NCBI GenBank assembly: GCA_007258455.2
Contig: VDFB02193867.1
Span: 528,582,657 to 528,646,656, forward strand
DNA: 64,000 nt
Origin: Sequoia sempervirens
Lineage: Eukaryota; Streptophyta; Pinopsida; Cupressales; Cupressaceae
Reading direction: 5' to 3'
The position numbers were made by a program, and so were the translations under genes. Of the stretch, positions 13,150 to 23,801 are shown one piece after another. The notes under the pieces are model-generated. The model searched no databases. It worked only from the letters and a program-made list of their open reading frames with translations, and had not been told where the DNA came from. Each line of letters starts with the position of its first letter. The stretch's first letter is position 1.

Positions 13150-13640
13150 CAAATAAAATCTACCCATATTAGCGAAAGATATTTTTTTAAAATAAGGAAC
13201 TTTTATCACTCATTGCTAATCAAAACTAAGGATTTGAAATGGATTAGTGATAAATTATAAAATATCAGGCCATATCTCATCACTAATCCAAAACTTAGCG
13301 CTCAAAACAAATCCGTGAGAAGTGATGCAATGAAAATTCATCTCCTTACTCATTGGTAATTTGAAAAACCATTTCATAACATATTCGTGATAGGTGATGA
13401 AAATAAGATGATAAGGTCAGAGGGAATTGCTCATCGCTATTACAATATTGAGGGGTCAGAAACCATTAGCGATAAGTGATCCCTCAATAATACTAAGAAC
13501 CTCGCTCATCACTAATTTAGATTAAAAGTTCCAACAACTATTCACGATGAGCGATATCAAAGGGATACCACCTCATCGCTCATCTCTGATTTAGATTATA
13601 CATTTCAAAAGTGATTAACAATGAGCAATAAAGATAAAAG
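13150..13640. repeat. Array of a short motif in alternating orientation
   Basis: At least twelve variants of a 10-14 base motif lie in about 490 bp. One orientation reads CTCATCGCTAAT (13203, 13277, 13340, 13428, 13502, 13570); the other reads ATTAGCGATAAGTGAT or a variant (13157, 13233, 13309, 13380, 13464, 13545, 13610). The two are reverse complements and mostly alternate, so neighbours could fold into a series of hairpins. No coding frame explains this. Position and style resemble the other motif arrays at 27.7, 36.2 and 37.4 kb. Confidence 0.65.
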
Positions 13641-14019
13641 GCCAATTGAACTTAAGTGAAAACATTTAGGAACTTTCTCATAAGTTTTTTTAATGGAGGG
13701 GACTCTCTAGGATGATATGATAGAAATGACTTAAGGATTCCTAAGCCATGTTAATACAAAGGATGTAGATGCCAAACAAGTATTTAACTTAACCTTATAA
13801 AAATTAAAACTCCTAGACCTAGGATCGGGGAACCAGTTACTAGAAAATAATGATAGATGCAAGAAAATTTTAAAAAATGACTGGCATTGGGAAATAGGGA
13901 GTTAACAACAAAATAGAACATTACAAGCAATTATGAAAAATGAATCCTAAAACATCATATATTAGTCCTACATCCAAATGTGACAAGGGTTTTAAAATGG
14001 AACAAGAAAATTAAGGTTA
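13641..14019. other. No gene seen
   Basis: Decayed AT-rich sequence between the motif array and the e1 protease region; no frame of note. Confidence 0.4.
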
Positions 14020-14800
14020 CATTACCACCTAAGAATAATGTTTCACAACAATAAAGTTATAATACCATTGATCACACATATAATACTAGAAACAATCCAA
14101 AACCAAAACAACCAATTCCAATATCCTTACCTTTTCCTAACTCCATCTTTCCTAGTGCTCCTCATTTACCTTTGAATAGTGTGAAGGAGTATGATCTTGT
14201 TGAACAACTTAAGAATACTCTTGCAAAGATATCCCTATGGGATCTAATTCAAAATTCACCTAATTATCGTACTATGCTTCAAACCATCTTGCAACAAGTT
14301 GTGGTTTCTTCTAGTTCAAATGCAAATGGTGTGGCAGCTCTAATTCAAGGAATGAATGATATTAACATAGACATTACTATTCATCAACATGAGTTTCCCT
14401 CCTTGGAAATACGAAAAAAAAATGATGCCTTCCTGATAATAGCCACCTATGATGGGTGGGGAATAAAAAGAACCCTTGTTGACAATGACTTTGCCCTTAC
14501 TGTGTGTAGTGTGAACCTTTTGGATAGACTTGGCATGGATAAATAAAGAATTGAACCTAATTCCTTATCATTTCAAGGATTTTAAAATGTAGGAAAGAAA
14601 TTTCTTGTTGTGATTAATTTGCATATTATATTTGGAATGGCTACCTTACAAACTCCTATTCATGTTTTGCCTCATGATCTTTCATACAATCTTCTTTTAG
14701 GAAGACCTTGCATTCATGAGATGCATGTGGTTCCTTCGACTCTTCATCATATGATGACTTGTATGCCTATAAAAATAAAGTATACAAGTTGAAATAGACC
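14020..14800 (+). pseudogene. Element e1: end of gag and aspartic protease
   Basis: An Asn/Pro-rich gag tail (14040-14170) leads into YDLVEQLKNTLAKISLWDLI (about 14190-14250), the signature segment before protease in plant Tat/Ogre-type elements; the same segment occurs in e2 (41369) and e3 (minus strand near 59560). The protease follows, with its active-site region at about 14475 reading LVDNDFALTVCS, so the usual Asp-(Ser/Asn)-Gly is Asp-Asn-Asp. The flap and end region is YNLLLGRPCIHEMHVVPSTL (14679-14740), typical of the family. A stop at 14544 and others lie between. The enzyme would cleave the gag-pol polyprotein; this copy is dead. Frame is shared across 14172-14792. Confidence 0.8.
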
Positions 14801-14904
14801 CCAATCTTGAAAGTTTCTTACAAGTTGAAAAAGGAACGACAAGTCCTGTGAACACATTAATTCCAACATTGAATGTAGAACCTATGAGAGAAGAGTAACA
14901 AGAG

Positions 14905-15495
14905 ATGGAAATATTATCAAATTTATTTGAAGATGATTGGGGTTCCTTAGAGTTCACACCTTTTTTTATTGGAGAATACACAATCACAACAAAAGAAACT
15001 AAAAAACAAAAGCAACCAATGGTAATGTCAATGCAGAATTTGGAAGAAAACTCACAAGCATCTATCTTATCCACTCTAGAAGCAGACACAAGCTATAATT
15101 TTTTTTTTGATGAGATAGACTATCAAAAACCACCAAACCTGAAAGAAATGGAGAAAATTTATGGAAAAAGTTATAAGCTTATGAAACAACTTGGTTATTA
15201 TGGAAAAGGATGTGGAAGGAAAGAACAAGGCATCCATGTTCCTATAGAACCTAACACACAAGAAACAAAAAGTGGTTTGGGGTATTGTCCCTCTAAGATA
15301 ACTCAAAAAGATAAAAGACCCTCATTAAAAATCAACACCATCATGTGTAACCCTAAAACAACCCCCACCTTGAAGCATCCTGAATTGATTGATAAAACTT
15401 GCAAAGAATCATTGGAGTACTTTGAAGATGATGAAGCCTTGAAAGAAATGTTAGGATTTTATGATAATCCATTTTCTCCTCCTAAAAAGAAATAG
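14905..15495 (+). pseudogene. Element e1: linker with G-patch domain
   Basis: A 197-codon frame between protease and RT. Residues encoded at 15181-15285 form a G-patch: LGYYGKGCGRKEQG, then Pro, then SGLGY after 16 residues, matching the spacing of glycines in G-patch domains (small RNA- or helicase-binding modules). An acidic stretch follows (SLEYFEDDEALKEML), like the linker before RT in related elements. e2 (42431-42526) and the NA element (30423-30518) have the same domain; e3 does not. The frame differs from that of the protease, so a frameshift lies at about 14800-14905. It ends at a stop at 15493. A solo LTR starts 47 bp later and splits it from RT. Confidence 0.75.
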
Positions 15496-15541
15496 GTTAC
15501 ATGTGCTATAATTAGTTCTAAGGAAGAAGGGGGAGAAAAGG

Positions 15542-17152
15542 TGTGACATAGATTTTGGGAACCTAAAATGCTTTCTCTTGCACTTCTAGGGTTTTTCACC
15601 TAAAAGGAGAGAGATTTTAGGTCCAAAATGCTTATGTAACACTCAGATCAGGATGTATACAATGTGATATGATGTAAATGATCTTAAATAAATGAAATTG
15701 ACTAATTAATATGATCTAAAATGAATGAAAAAGTGCAATTTAAGCTATGTTTGAAAACACATTGTGATATATGCAAACAACTATGAAAATGAAAAAAATA
15801 TGCAAAAAAAAAGGTACATGGGTAAATATGAGTGCACCTGGATGAAATATGAACTTTTTGGAGTGTCTAGAATGATGATGAGTTTTATTGATCTTTCACA
15901 GTGGGACTCATTCGCCTAGGGTGGTGAATCAATCCTCCTATTGATGAAAAACTGTCGGGAGTTGATTTCTGTCTGTCAGGATTTGAAATCTAACAAAATT
16001 CAAGTTTCCAGTCCTAAGGTGAGACTCATTCACCACAGGTGGCGAATCAGTACTCTCCCAAATTTCTAAAAAACTAGGAGACAACTTTACAACACCAGAT
16101 CTGGGAATGTCTGCTTATCGGGTTGTTGAAGTCAAATCTATAGAAAACAGACAAATAAGTCTCTCCAAGCTTGAATTTGACTTATGTTGACTTGAAGTAC
16201 CTAGTTGACATGAAAATCAATCTTCAACACCTTATAACTTGTTAAATTTGCAAACAAAAGGCTAAAAATACACAAGCAAAAGGGGAAAAATGATTAGGGT
16301 TAGTGAATAGGGGTTTGCCTTAGTCCAGAGCCACTGTCAAGTGAAGCCTTGGCAGATAATGAGAAATACAAGAGAAAAGAAAAAGTAACTGTGCAGCCTA
16401 AATGATATCAGCTCACTAACTCTTGATCTTGTAATTCTAAAATGGCTAATCCTTGGTAGCTTCAAAGTGCTTGAAAAGTTCCTCTAATTGATGATGTAAG
16501 ATGCTTGAAATGTATAGGTGGATAAGTGAATTTGATAATTGAGATTGTAGGAGATGTGCGTGGTGAAAATAACTTATTTATACAATTATTTGTGGCTTAC
16601 TAATCCATTCATACCTCATCCAGGGCCAACATCAAAGTGTTTTTGGATAAAATCCCAAAAGAAATTTGAGAATATTTTTGAGATTTGGGGCCAAGAACTC
16701 ATTTTTCCATCCATGGTGGGTCCCACTAGGACCACAAAACAGGTGTCAAGAATAATGTGTATTTAATGTTGTTTCATTGGGATAACATTCAAAATATGGT
16801 CAAGTCATATGAGGGCATAAAAAGACTAAAATAAAGCATGAAAAGAGGTGTAAATGAGTGAAGATTCTAGAAAAGCATGGGAAAAGCATTTGCAGGAATT
16901 TAAAACTTCAAAGTAGGACTTGTTGATGAAAAAAGTGATTTTAGGTAGAATTATTAAATAAAGTCCTAGAATGTAGAAAGTAGCACAAAACTTCACAACA
17001 CCTTCACAAGACATCGTTCTTTGAGTTTTAGTACCTAAATAAGCATGTTCAAGCCATGATACAACATAAAATCAAAGCAACATAGTTCCAACACCATGAA
17101 GCAAGACCTAAAAGCCCATGAAAATGACAAGGGGCCAATTTTATATGGCACA
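15542..17152 (-). mobile_element. Solo LTR D, inserted in e1 pol
   Basis: A 1611-bp segment reads TGTGACATAG at its left end and TATGGCACA at its right, flanked on both sides by AAAGG (15537-15541 and 17153-17157). It sits between the G-patch linker and RT of e1. A TATA box on the minus strand (TATAAATA, 16575-16582) shows it is inverted relative to e1. Two paired motifs lie at 15906-15933 and 16024-16051. It is a different family from A/B by sequence, but shares their layout and a block around GGTTTGCCTTAGTCC. No internal region remains. Confidence 0.85.
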
Positions 17153-17199
17153 AAAGGAAAGTAATAGATTGATAAAGATAACAAATAATACAATTTTGA

Positions 17200-18290
17200 A
17201 TTCCTGAAACAAACTACACTTCCTTTGGGAGATAGAATCAACATATCGACGTTTATCACTTATGAAGAAAAGGCGATTAAGATGGAAAAGTGACTTGATG
17301 AAGATGAACAAGAAGACCATGCAACTTTACTTCATGACTTTCCTGAACTTTTTACTTGGACTTATTTAGATATGTCGAGAATTGATGCTAAGATAGTAAC
17401 ACACAACATATTCCTTGCTGAAAATGCTAAACCAGTTAGACAAAAGATACAGAAGATGAATCCTAAGATAGCCTTATTGGTTAGGGATGAGATTGAAAAA
17501 CTTATTGCAGATGGTTTTATATGACCTATAGATTATTCTCCTTGGATCTCAAACATTGCTGTAGTTGCAAAACTTGCTAATCATATTAGGATGTCTACAA
17601 AATTTCATGATTTAAATAAAGTATCTTTAAAAGATGATTTTCCCCTTCCTAATATTGACATGATAGTGGACTCAACTACAAGACATGATTTTTTTCATTC
17701 ATGGATGGATTCTTTGGATATATTCAAATATTTATTAACCCTCAAAATCAATACAAGACAAGATTTACTACAACTTTGGGAACATTTTGTTTGGTAGTCA
17801 TGGATTTTGGATTGAAGAACACAGGCGCAACATATCAATGAGCTATGACATTGATATTTGATGATCATGTACATAAGAATTTTGAAGATTATGTTGATGA
17901 TATTTTAGCCAAATGTTTAAATCGACAAGAAAATGTGAATATCCTTCAAAAAATCTTTGAGCGAATGCAAAAATATAATATTGAATTAAAAAAAGTGTCT
18001 TTAGTGGGAATTTTATAGGTTTTATAGTTCATAGAGGTATTGAGGTGGACACAAAGAGAATTGATGCTATAGTTAACATGCCACCTCATAGAAACATTTC
18101 TCAATTGTGCACTTTACAAGGAAGAATTTAGGCTATCCGTCATTTTGTAGCATGCCTAGTGGATCGAACAGTACCCTTCACACATGTTCTTAGGAAAGAG
18201 GTTCAATTTAATTGGAATAAGGATTGTAAATAGGCTTTTGAGAGTTTGAAATATTACCTCACTAATCCACATGTTTTACAACTTGCTATG
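17200..18290 (+). pseudogene. Element e1: reverse transcriptase
   Basis: Readable from about 17207 (LGDRINISTFITYEEKA) through the pre-RT region (ATLLHDFPELFTWTY; PVRQKIQKMNP) into the Ty3/gypsy RT. Fingers: STKFHDLNKVSLKDDFPLPN (17594-17655). Catalytic YVDD at 17890-17901. Connection region: IVHRGIEVDTKRIDAI (about 18028-18070). It would copy element RNA into DNA. Stops (for example at 17522 in a DGFI-PIDYSP context) and at least three frameshifts destroy it. It is clearly of the same lineage as e2 RT and less close to e3 RT. Confidence 0.85.
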
Positions 18291-18440
18291 TAGGACAAAC
18301 CATTCATCCTTTATACATTAGCATCAGCCCATGCTCTCATGGCATTATTGGCTCAACAAGACAAAAGTGGTAAATAACATCCTATTTATTACATTAGCCA
18401 AACTTTGATTGATTATGCTTTAACTAATAATGATTCATTC
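18291..18440 (+). pseudogene. Element e1: truncated first RNase H
   Basis: The RT-linked RNase H starts normally (KPFILYTLASAHALMALLAQ; HPIYYISQTL) but after about 45 residues jumps straight to the N-terminus of the second RNase H. Compared with e2, where this domain runs 44090-44450, about two thirds is missing, so an internal deletion lies near 18428-18440. The first catalytic Asp is not in its usual place (LASAHAL where DAS is usual). Confidence 0.6.
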
Positions 18441-18464
18441 TTCAATGATAATGTGTTGGAAATT

Positions 18465-18870
18465 GAAATGGATACATGGGAGTTATACTTTGACAACTCT
18501 AAGTGTAGAACTAGCTCCAACACAGGGGTTATAATAGTCCTGCCTAAAGGAAAGTCTATTCCTTTGTCCTATCGCTTAAACTTACTATGCACAAATAACA
18601 TGGTAGAGTATGAAGCATTAATTACCAAATTACGTGTCACCTTAACTCTGGGAGCTAGAGAAATTAAGATATTTGGTGACTCACAATTAGTCATTAAGCA
18701 AATAAAAAGATTGTATCAAGACAACCATGACAAATTATCAAAATATAAGGATCTCATAATGAATTTTTTTATAATTTCAATTTTTACACCATCGATAACA
18801 TCCCACAAAAAGATAATCGACATGCATATGTAATGGCAAGTGTGGTTTCCTTAATATCTCCTTGAGATCC
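18465..18870 (+). pseudogene. Element e1: second (archaeal-like) RNase H
   Basis: WELYFDNSKC, then NNMVEYEALI, then IFGDSQLVIKQI match, in order, the first Asp, the Glu and the second Asp of the extra RNase H known from the plant Tat lineage. In the last motif (RHAYVMA) the expected Asp is Tyr. The domain lies between RNase H and integrase. It is thought to have been gained by Tat elements and to serve in primer removal or RNA degradation. This copy runs open for 142 codons (18405-18833) before a stop. Confidence 0.75.
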
Positions 18871-19082
18871 TTCTAAAGATTTCACATTCATCATACATAC
18901 AATTATGAGACCATCAATAGAATTTAAAGTTGAAGATGTGTTATTAATCATAATGGAAAGATCTAATGAATGGTACACACATATTTAATTATTTAAAAGA
19001 AGGTACCTTTCTTGACTTGACAACTAAGAATATTTGAGCTCGCCTTCAAAAACTTGCATCTAGATATATAATCATCGCTGAT

Positions 19083-20218
19083 GTGCTATATAGAAGGTCC
19101 TTTGATGATCTTTTATGTAGATGCCTTAAACAATCTAATATCCCCATAGCACTTGCGAAAGCTCATGCAGGTGCTTGTGGGGGACATTTTGGAGGAAGAT
19201 CATTAGTTCAAAAGTTAATCTGTAGAGGATACTATTGGAGGAATATGGAACAAGATTGCTTTGAATACATTAAGAAATGTCACAAATGTTAAGAGCATAG
19301 CAACTTGATTCATGCTCTTGCTTTCAAGCTTCACGCCCAAGTTCTTATTTGGCCTTTCTCGATGTGGGGTTTGATCTTATTGAAAAAATATCACCACCTT
19401 CCTCTGCTGGACATACATTCATACTTATCGCAACAAATTATTTAATGAAATGGGTGGAAGCAATTCCCTTTCATTCTATAACTGCTGATATGTTGTTTCA
19501 TATTGGAACACATTATTGCTCACTTTGGACTTCCTTCCACTTTAGTTTCAGACAATAGGACACCATTTAAGAATAATGATGTGAAAAATTCCTAGAGACA
19601 TTCAACATTCAACATCTTTTTTCAACACGCTACTACTTACAATCTAATGGTCAAGAAAAATCAACTAATAAGACTCTTGAGCAAATCTTAAGGAAAATAG
19701 TAAGCAAATATAATAAGGATTGGCACACACAGTTGAAATATGTAATATGGTATTATCATACTAGTATTTAAATAGCAACTAGAAACTCCTCTTATAACCT
19801 TGTCTATGGTACTGAGGTAGTAATGCCCTTGGAGTTAGAAATTCCTTCATTAATAATTGCTCTTCAAGGACTTATTGATGACAATACTTATAAAGAACAA
19901 TGTTTGCATTAGCTTGAAATGCTTGACAAACACATTAACGCTCTTGAGCATCTCCAAGCTTATTCTAGAATAATGCAATGTAGTTACAATGATAATGTCA
20001 TCCCTCAAGAATTTACTAAAGGTGATTTGGTGTTATTTGAGAATCAACGTAATTTCAATGTCGCCCCAATTGAAAAAGGAAAATTCAGCCCTAATTGGTT
20101 AGGACCTTACATAATTGATGAAAGTTATGGGTTTGGAGCATACAAGTTAACATAAATGGATGGTACACCTCTTAAAGCACCTAATAATGTTGTGCATTTT
20201 CTATGGTACTACATCTAA
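19083..20218 (+). pseudogene. Element e1: integrase
   Basis: N-terminal zinc-binding motif HAGACGGHFGG ... CHKC (19162-19290) is intact (His, His, Cys, Cys). The core has VGFDLIEK (first Asp), GHTFILIATNYLMKWVEAI (19404-19460) and LVSDN (second Asp); the Glu motif reads NGQEKSTNK, where the Glu position of the family is Lys. The C-terminal part reads PQEFTKGDLVLFENQRN and NWLGPYIIDESYG (20009-20130), the beta-barrel region, and ends near 20218. Frameshifts occur near 19360, 19500 and 19900. It would insert the cDNA; this copy is inactive. The last 110 bp recur inverted at about 22780-22885. Confidence 0.85.
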
Positions 20219-20599
20219 TCCTCTTGAATAGTGTGAATGATAAAGCAGTGGTGTTAGAGTTCATAGATGATATTCTATGTTCTATCGCATTGCTTTGTTC
20301 TTGACAAACAATCATTTGTGTGTCTTGAATACTAAAGTAATTATTTAAATTAATTTTAGGTAGTTACTTTAGTTTTCATACTATTCAAGTTAATATTGTA
20401 TGTTATGTTAGATTAGATCCTTATATATGCATTTAATATTCTTTAATTAGACCATAGGTGCATTTAATTTAGCATAACATACTTAATCATAATATTGCAT
20501 CTAAAAGAAAAATAAGATAGTTTTAATTAGATCACATAAAACATGTTAGATCATGGAGACATTTATTAAATAGTCTTACAATTTTTTTAAATAGTCATG

Positions 20600-21492
20600 A
20601 GATGGTAGTATGTGTTCGTGAACTAATAAGAGAATCTAGTGCATACTGTAGCCCTCCTACTCGTCTAACAACCGTAGCCTCCCATTCAATGACCTCTATG
20701 CACTCTCACTCTATGTGGTCTCTATTTTCCTAAAGCTTGGAAATCTCTGCATGAAGTCTCTCGATCTCCACTAGATCTTCATATGGCCAAAGCTCCTCAT
20801 ATGCAACCTATAGTGTTGGTAGATCACCCTCTGCTCGATCAACATGCCTAGTAGCACCTTCGTATGCTACTCTCAATCTAACATATAAGGCTCAAACAAC
20901 TCTAGGTGCTACTCCACGATAGGTGGGGGCATGTAGTCTATGTTGATAGCCTCATCTAAGACTGAATGAGGTATTATCTTTGTGGCCGCCTAACGATAGA
21001 GATCATGTAAATCTCTCTTGGACCCTACAAGATATAAATCATAAAGATAATTAGTACACATCATGATATATATATATATATATATAAATCAAAACATGGG
21101 CATAAGAATAATCATAAATAATATTTCATTACCTAGATCTCCATCCTGCATGTACAAACAACCTCATCCTACGTAGGAGGAATAGAAGATGTGCTAGCCT
21201 CTCCAAGCTCATAAGTGTCGGTGCATACTGCAACTGCTAACCGTGATCTAGTAATACGGGTGGGAGTTGAATCTCTCCACTCATGGGAAATTGGACCCTC
21301 ATCCACTGTATCACTACCATCACTTATAGAGAACAACATTTGCATCAACTTGAAATGCTTCACAAATAATGAATTAATGCTCTTGAGCATCTCTAAGTTA
21401 ATGTGTTGTTCGTCAAGTATTTCAAGCTGATGCAAACATTGTTCTTTATAAGTGATGGCAATGATACAATGTATGAGGATCCAGTTTCCCAT
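20600..21492 (-). pseudogene. Intron-bearing antisense gene piece, left copy
   Basis: Minus-strand exon 1 (21492-21133) reads ISHEWRDSTPTRITRSRLAV and ELGEASTSSIPPT, broken by a TAG at 21169-21171. An intron is predicted at 21132-21025 (GTAATG ... TTGTAG, branch-like TACTAAT). Exon 2 reads on in phase as SKRDLHDLYR and DYMPPPIVE with stops. The right copy has the same splice sites. I do not recognise the protein. It is antisense to e1 pol and directly downstream of integrase, a place where some Tat elements are known to carry an antisense gene. Upstream codons (TYKEQCLHQLEILDE) derive from integrase sequence at the centre of the palindrome. Confidence 0.5.
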
Positions 21493-22302
21493 GATTGGAG
21501 AGATTTAGCTCCCACCCATGTTACTAGATCATGATCAGTAGCCACAACACGCACCAGTACTTATGAGCATAGAGAGGCTAGCACATCTTGTATTCCTCCT
21601 GTGCAGGATGAGGCTATTTTTACACAACTGGCTAGAGATCTAGGTAATGAAATATTATTTATGATTATGCTTATGCTCATTTTTTTGATGTATATATCTA
21701 TATCATGATGTGTACTAATTATCTTTATGATTTCTATCTTGTAGGGCCTAAGAGAGTTACATGATCTCTATCATCGGGTGGCCATAAAGATAGTACCTCC
21801 TTCAATCCTAGATCAGGTTATCGACAGAGACTACATGCCCCCACCTATCATGGAGAAGCATCCGAAGCTATTTGAACCTTGCTTGTATGGTGAGATTGAG
21901 GGAGAGGCAGCACAAGGGGGTGCTTTACACTGGAAGGGCATGTAGCAGATACTGAATGAGGCGATCTAGCCTCCAGCACTATAGGCACTGCATATGAGGG
22001 AAACTCAGCCTCGAGATCCAGCAAGATCAAAGGAATTTCCTTTTGGGAGATAGGGGCCCTTTGCCAGAACTGCTGAAGTTCCTAGAGGCCTTCATATGAG
22101 GAGGTGCCTTGTTTATTTGGATGAGAAGGGAGGAGGGCCCTACAACTTATACATTTTGGTTCCTACTTATTGGTTCGCTGATCGCCTCCACTCTTGTCTC
22201 ATGAAGATCCTTTCTATCTTATTAGGTGCATCGGTGGGTCTCAAAAGGGATGCAGTAGCCACATGCCACACTAGAAATTGTATACTTGATGATATGTACT
22301 AA
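21413..22302 (+). pseudogene. Intron-bearing gene piece, right copy
   Basis: Plus-strand counterpart of the left copy. Exon 1 to 21643 reads VSHDWRDLAPTHVTRS, stop, then REASTSCIPPVQDEAIFTQL. The intron is 21644-21744 (GTAATG to CTTGTAG) with TACTAAT 25-30 bases before the acceptor. Exon 2 (from 21745) reads LHDLYHRVAIKIVPPSILDQ, MPPPIMEKHPKLFEPCLYG and, in an open 68-codon frame at 22096-22302, MRRCLVYLDEKGGGPYNLYI. A 2-base deletion after the acceptor and several stops disable it. At the site where the left copy has TAG this copy has CAG. Family not recognised. Confidence 0.5.
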
Positions 22303-22885
22303 TACATTGTGATATATATATATATATATGTATATTATCATTTATGTTTGACTATTTATGCTTATGTGTTTAAGTTATATGGAAATGTGATTTATCAAAT
22401 AATCTGTATAAGACTATTTAATAAATGTCTCCATGATCTAACATGCTTTATGTGATCTAATTAAAACTATCCTAGTTTTCTTTGAGATGCAACATTATGA
22501 TTAAATATGTTATGCTAAATTAAATGCACCTATGGTTTAATTAAAGAACATTAAATGCATATAAGAATCTAATCTAACATAACATACAAGATTAACTTGA
22601 ATAGTATGAAATCTAAAGTAACTACCTACAATTAATTTAAATAATTACTTTAGTATTCAAGACACACAAATAATTGTTTGTGAAGAATGAAGCAATGTGA
22701 GAGAAAATAGAATAGCATCTACTAACTCTAACACCACTGCTTTATTATTCACACTATTCAAGAGGATTAGACATATTACCAGCATAAATGCGCAAAATTA
22801 ATAGGTTCTTTAAGAGGTGTAACATTTATTTATTTTAATGTGTATGCTTCAGACCCATAACTTTCATCAATTATGTAAGTGTTGA

Positions 22886-23801
22886 TGGGCTAAACTGACT
22901 CACTAACAGGCAGGGAGATGGAATCACCTCACCTCTCTTGGAAGAAGTGGAATGATGATTAACCTACTCACTTCCCAAGGTTCTTGATGTTGGGTATCAA
23001 CTTACTATTTCACTTAGTGGTCAATGTGGCTATAATATACAAAGGGGAATGCTGGTATTATGAACAAATTGTGAACATCCAATGAAACAAAGAACAAAAT
23101 TTATCAAATAAATATAAGATGAGTTAGATTTTAGGAAGGAAATAGTAAAAAATATCACTTAGCATTCAAACATATAATTAAATGATGAGATTTAGTTAAA
23201 ATGAAACCAGTGAATAACCTAATCCATGATAACACATACAATCAAATATATTCAAGTGCTAAGATTAAACCTTAATCTTCCCATAGAGCACAACATTACA
23301 TATTCATTCACTTATCATAAATAATAGATCAATGAATAAAAAGCAATACCATTCACCAAGTGTAACCAAAGATGGATTCAAATATGGCTCCTTCCAATTG
23401 ATTGTATTCAATTAAGCAACATTTATCTTAGAAAAATCACTAAGATACAAAAAAACCATCACCTCTAGTAACACCAACTTAAGTAAAATAGTTCAGAGAG
23501 TCGAAAGGAAAACTACATAAAACAAAAAACTAGTATCTAAAGAGTTCTACAAATCATAACTTCAATTTTTTGACCATTTCAAAGTGGGAAGAAGTCCCCT
23601 TTATAAAAAATCCCCAAACCAATGCCTACAACACATCAAAATAAAATCCACAAAAGTAGGAACTACTAGAGCCCTCGAAGGAAAGTGTTTAAGATTGGAA
23701 AGTGTTTAAGATTGATTTCTAGTTGACTAATAAGGGGTAACTTCAAAATCTACATGCAAAGGAAGATCATTAGACTGCTGGCGGCTTTAGTTGAGCTCGT
23801 A
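22886..23801. other. No gene seen
   Basis: AT-rich sequence outside the inverted duplication. A 17-base direct repeat (GGAAAGTGTTTAAGATT) is present at 23680 and 23697. No coding frame of note. Confidence 0.4.

Larger units (their letters stand above)
20105..22885. repeat. Large imperfect inverted duplication
   Basis: The sequence at 20105-21362 recurs as its reverse complement at 21413-22885. Matching landmarks from outside in: the end of integrase (20105-20218 with 22780-22885), the block TATTCAAGTTAATATTGTATG (20382 with about 22580), the block ending TGTACTAATTATC (about 21035-21055 with 21709-21725), and GAACAACATTTGCATCAAC (21331) with GAACAATGTTTGCATCAGC (inverse of 21444). Indels make the arms about 1.26 and 1.47 kb. 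The 50-bp centre, with its left shoulder, resembles an integrase segment (19875-19965) in plus orientation. Both arms carry the same intron-bearing gene piece. Confidence 0.8.

Noticed and set aside
17215..17245. LTR end marked by TTTGGGAGATAGAA at the right of solo LTR D
   Set aside because: The word resembles the reverse complement of the A/B 3' block, but in D orientation it would be at the wrong end, and the pol frame reads through it; the AAAGG duplication places the LTR end at 17152.
20590..22400. Mutator-like transposon with long terminal inverted repeats
   Set aside because: The inverted arms include the end of integrase and meet near the centre with only a 50-bp loop, so this is a fold-back duplication and not TIRs around a transposase.
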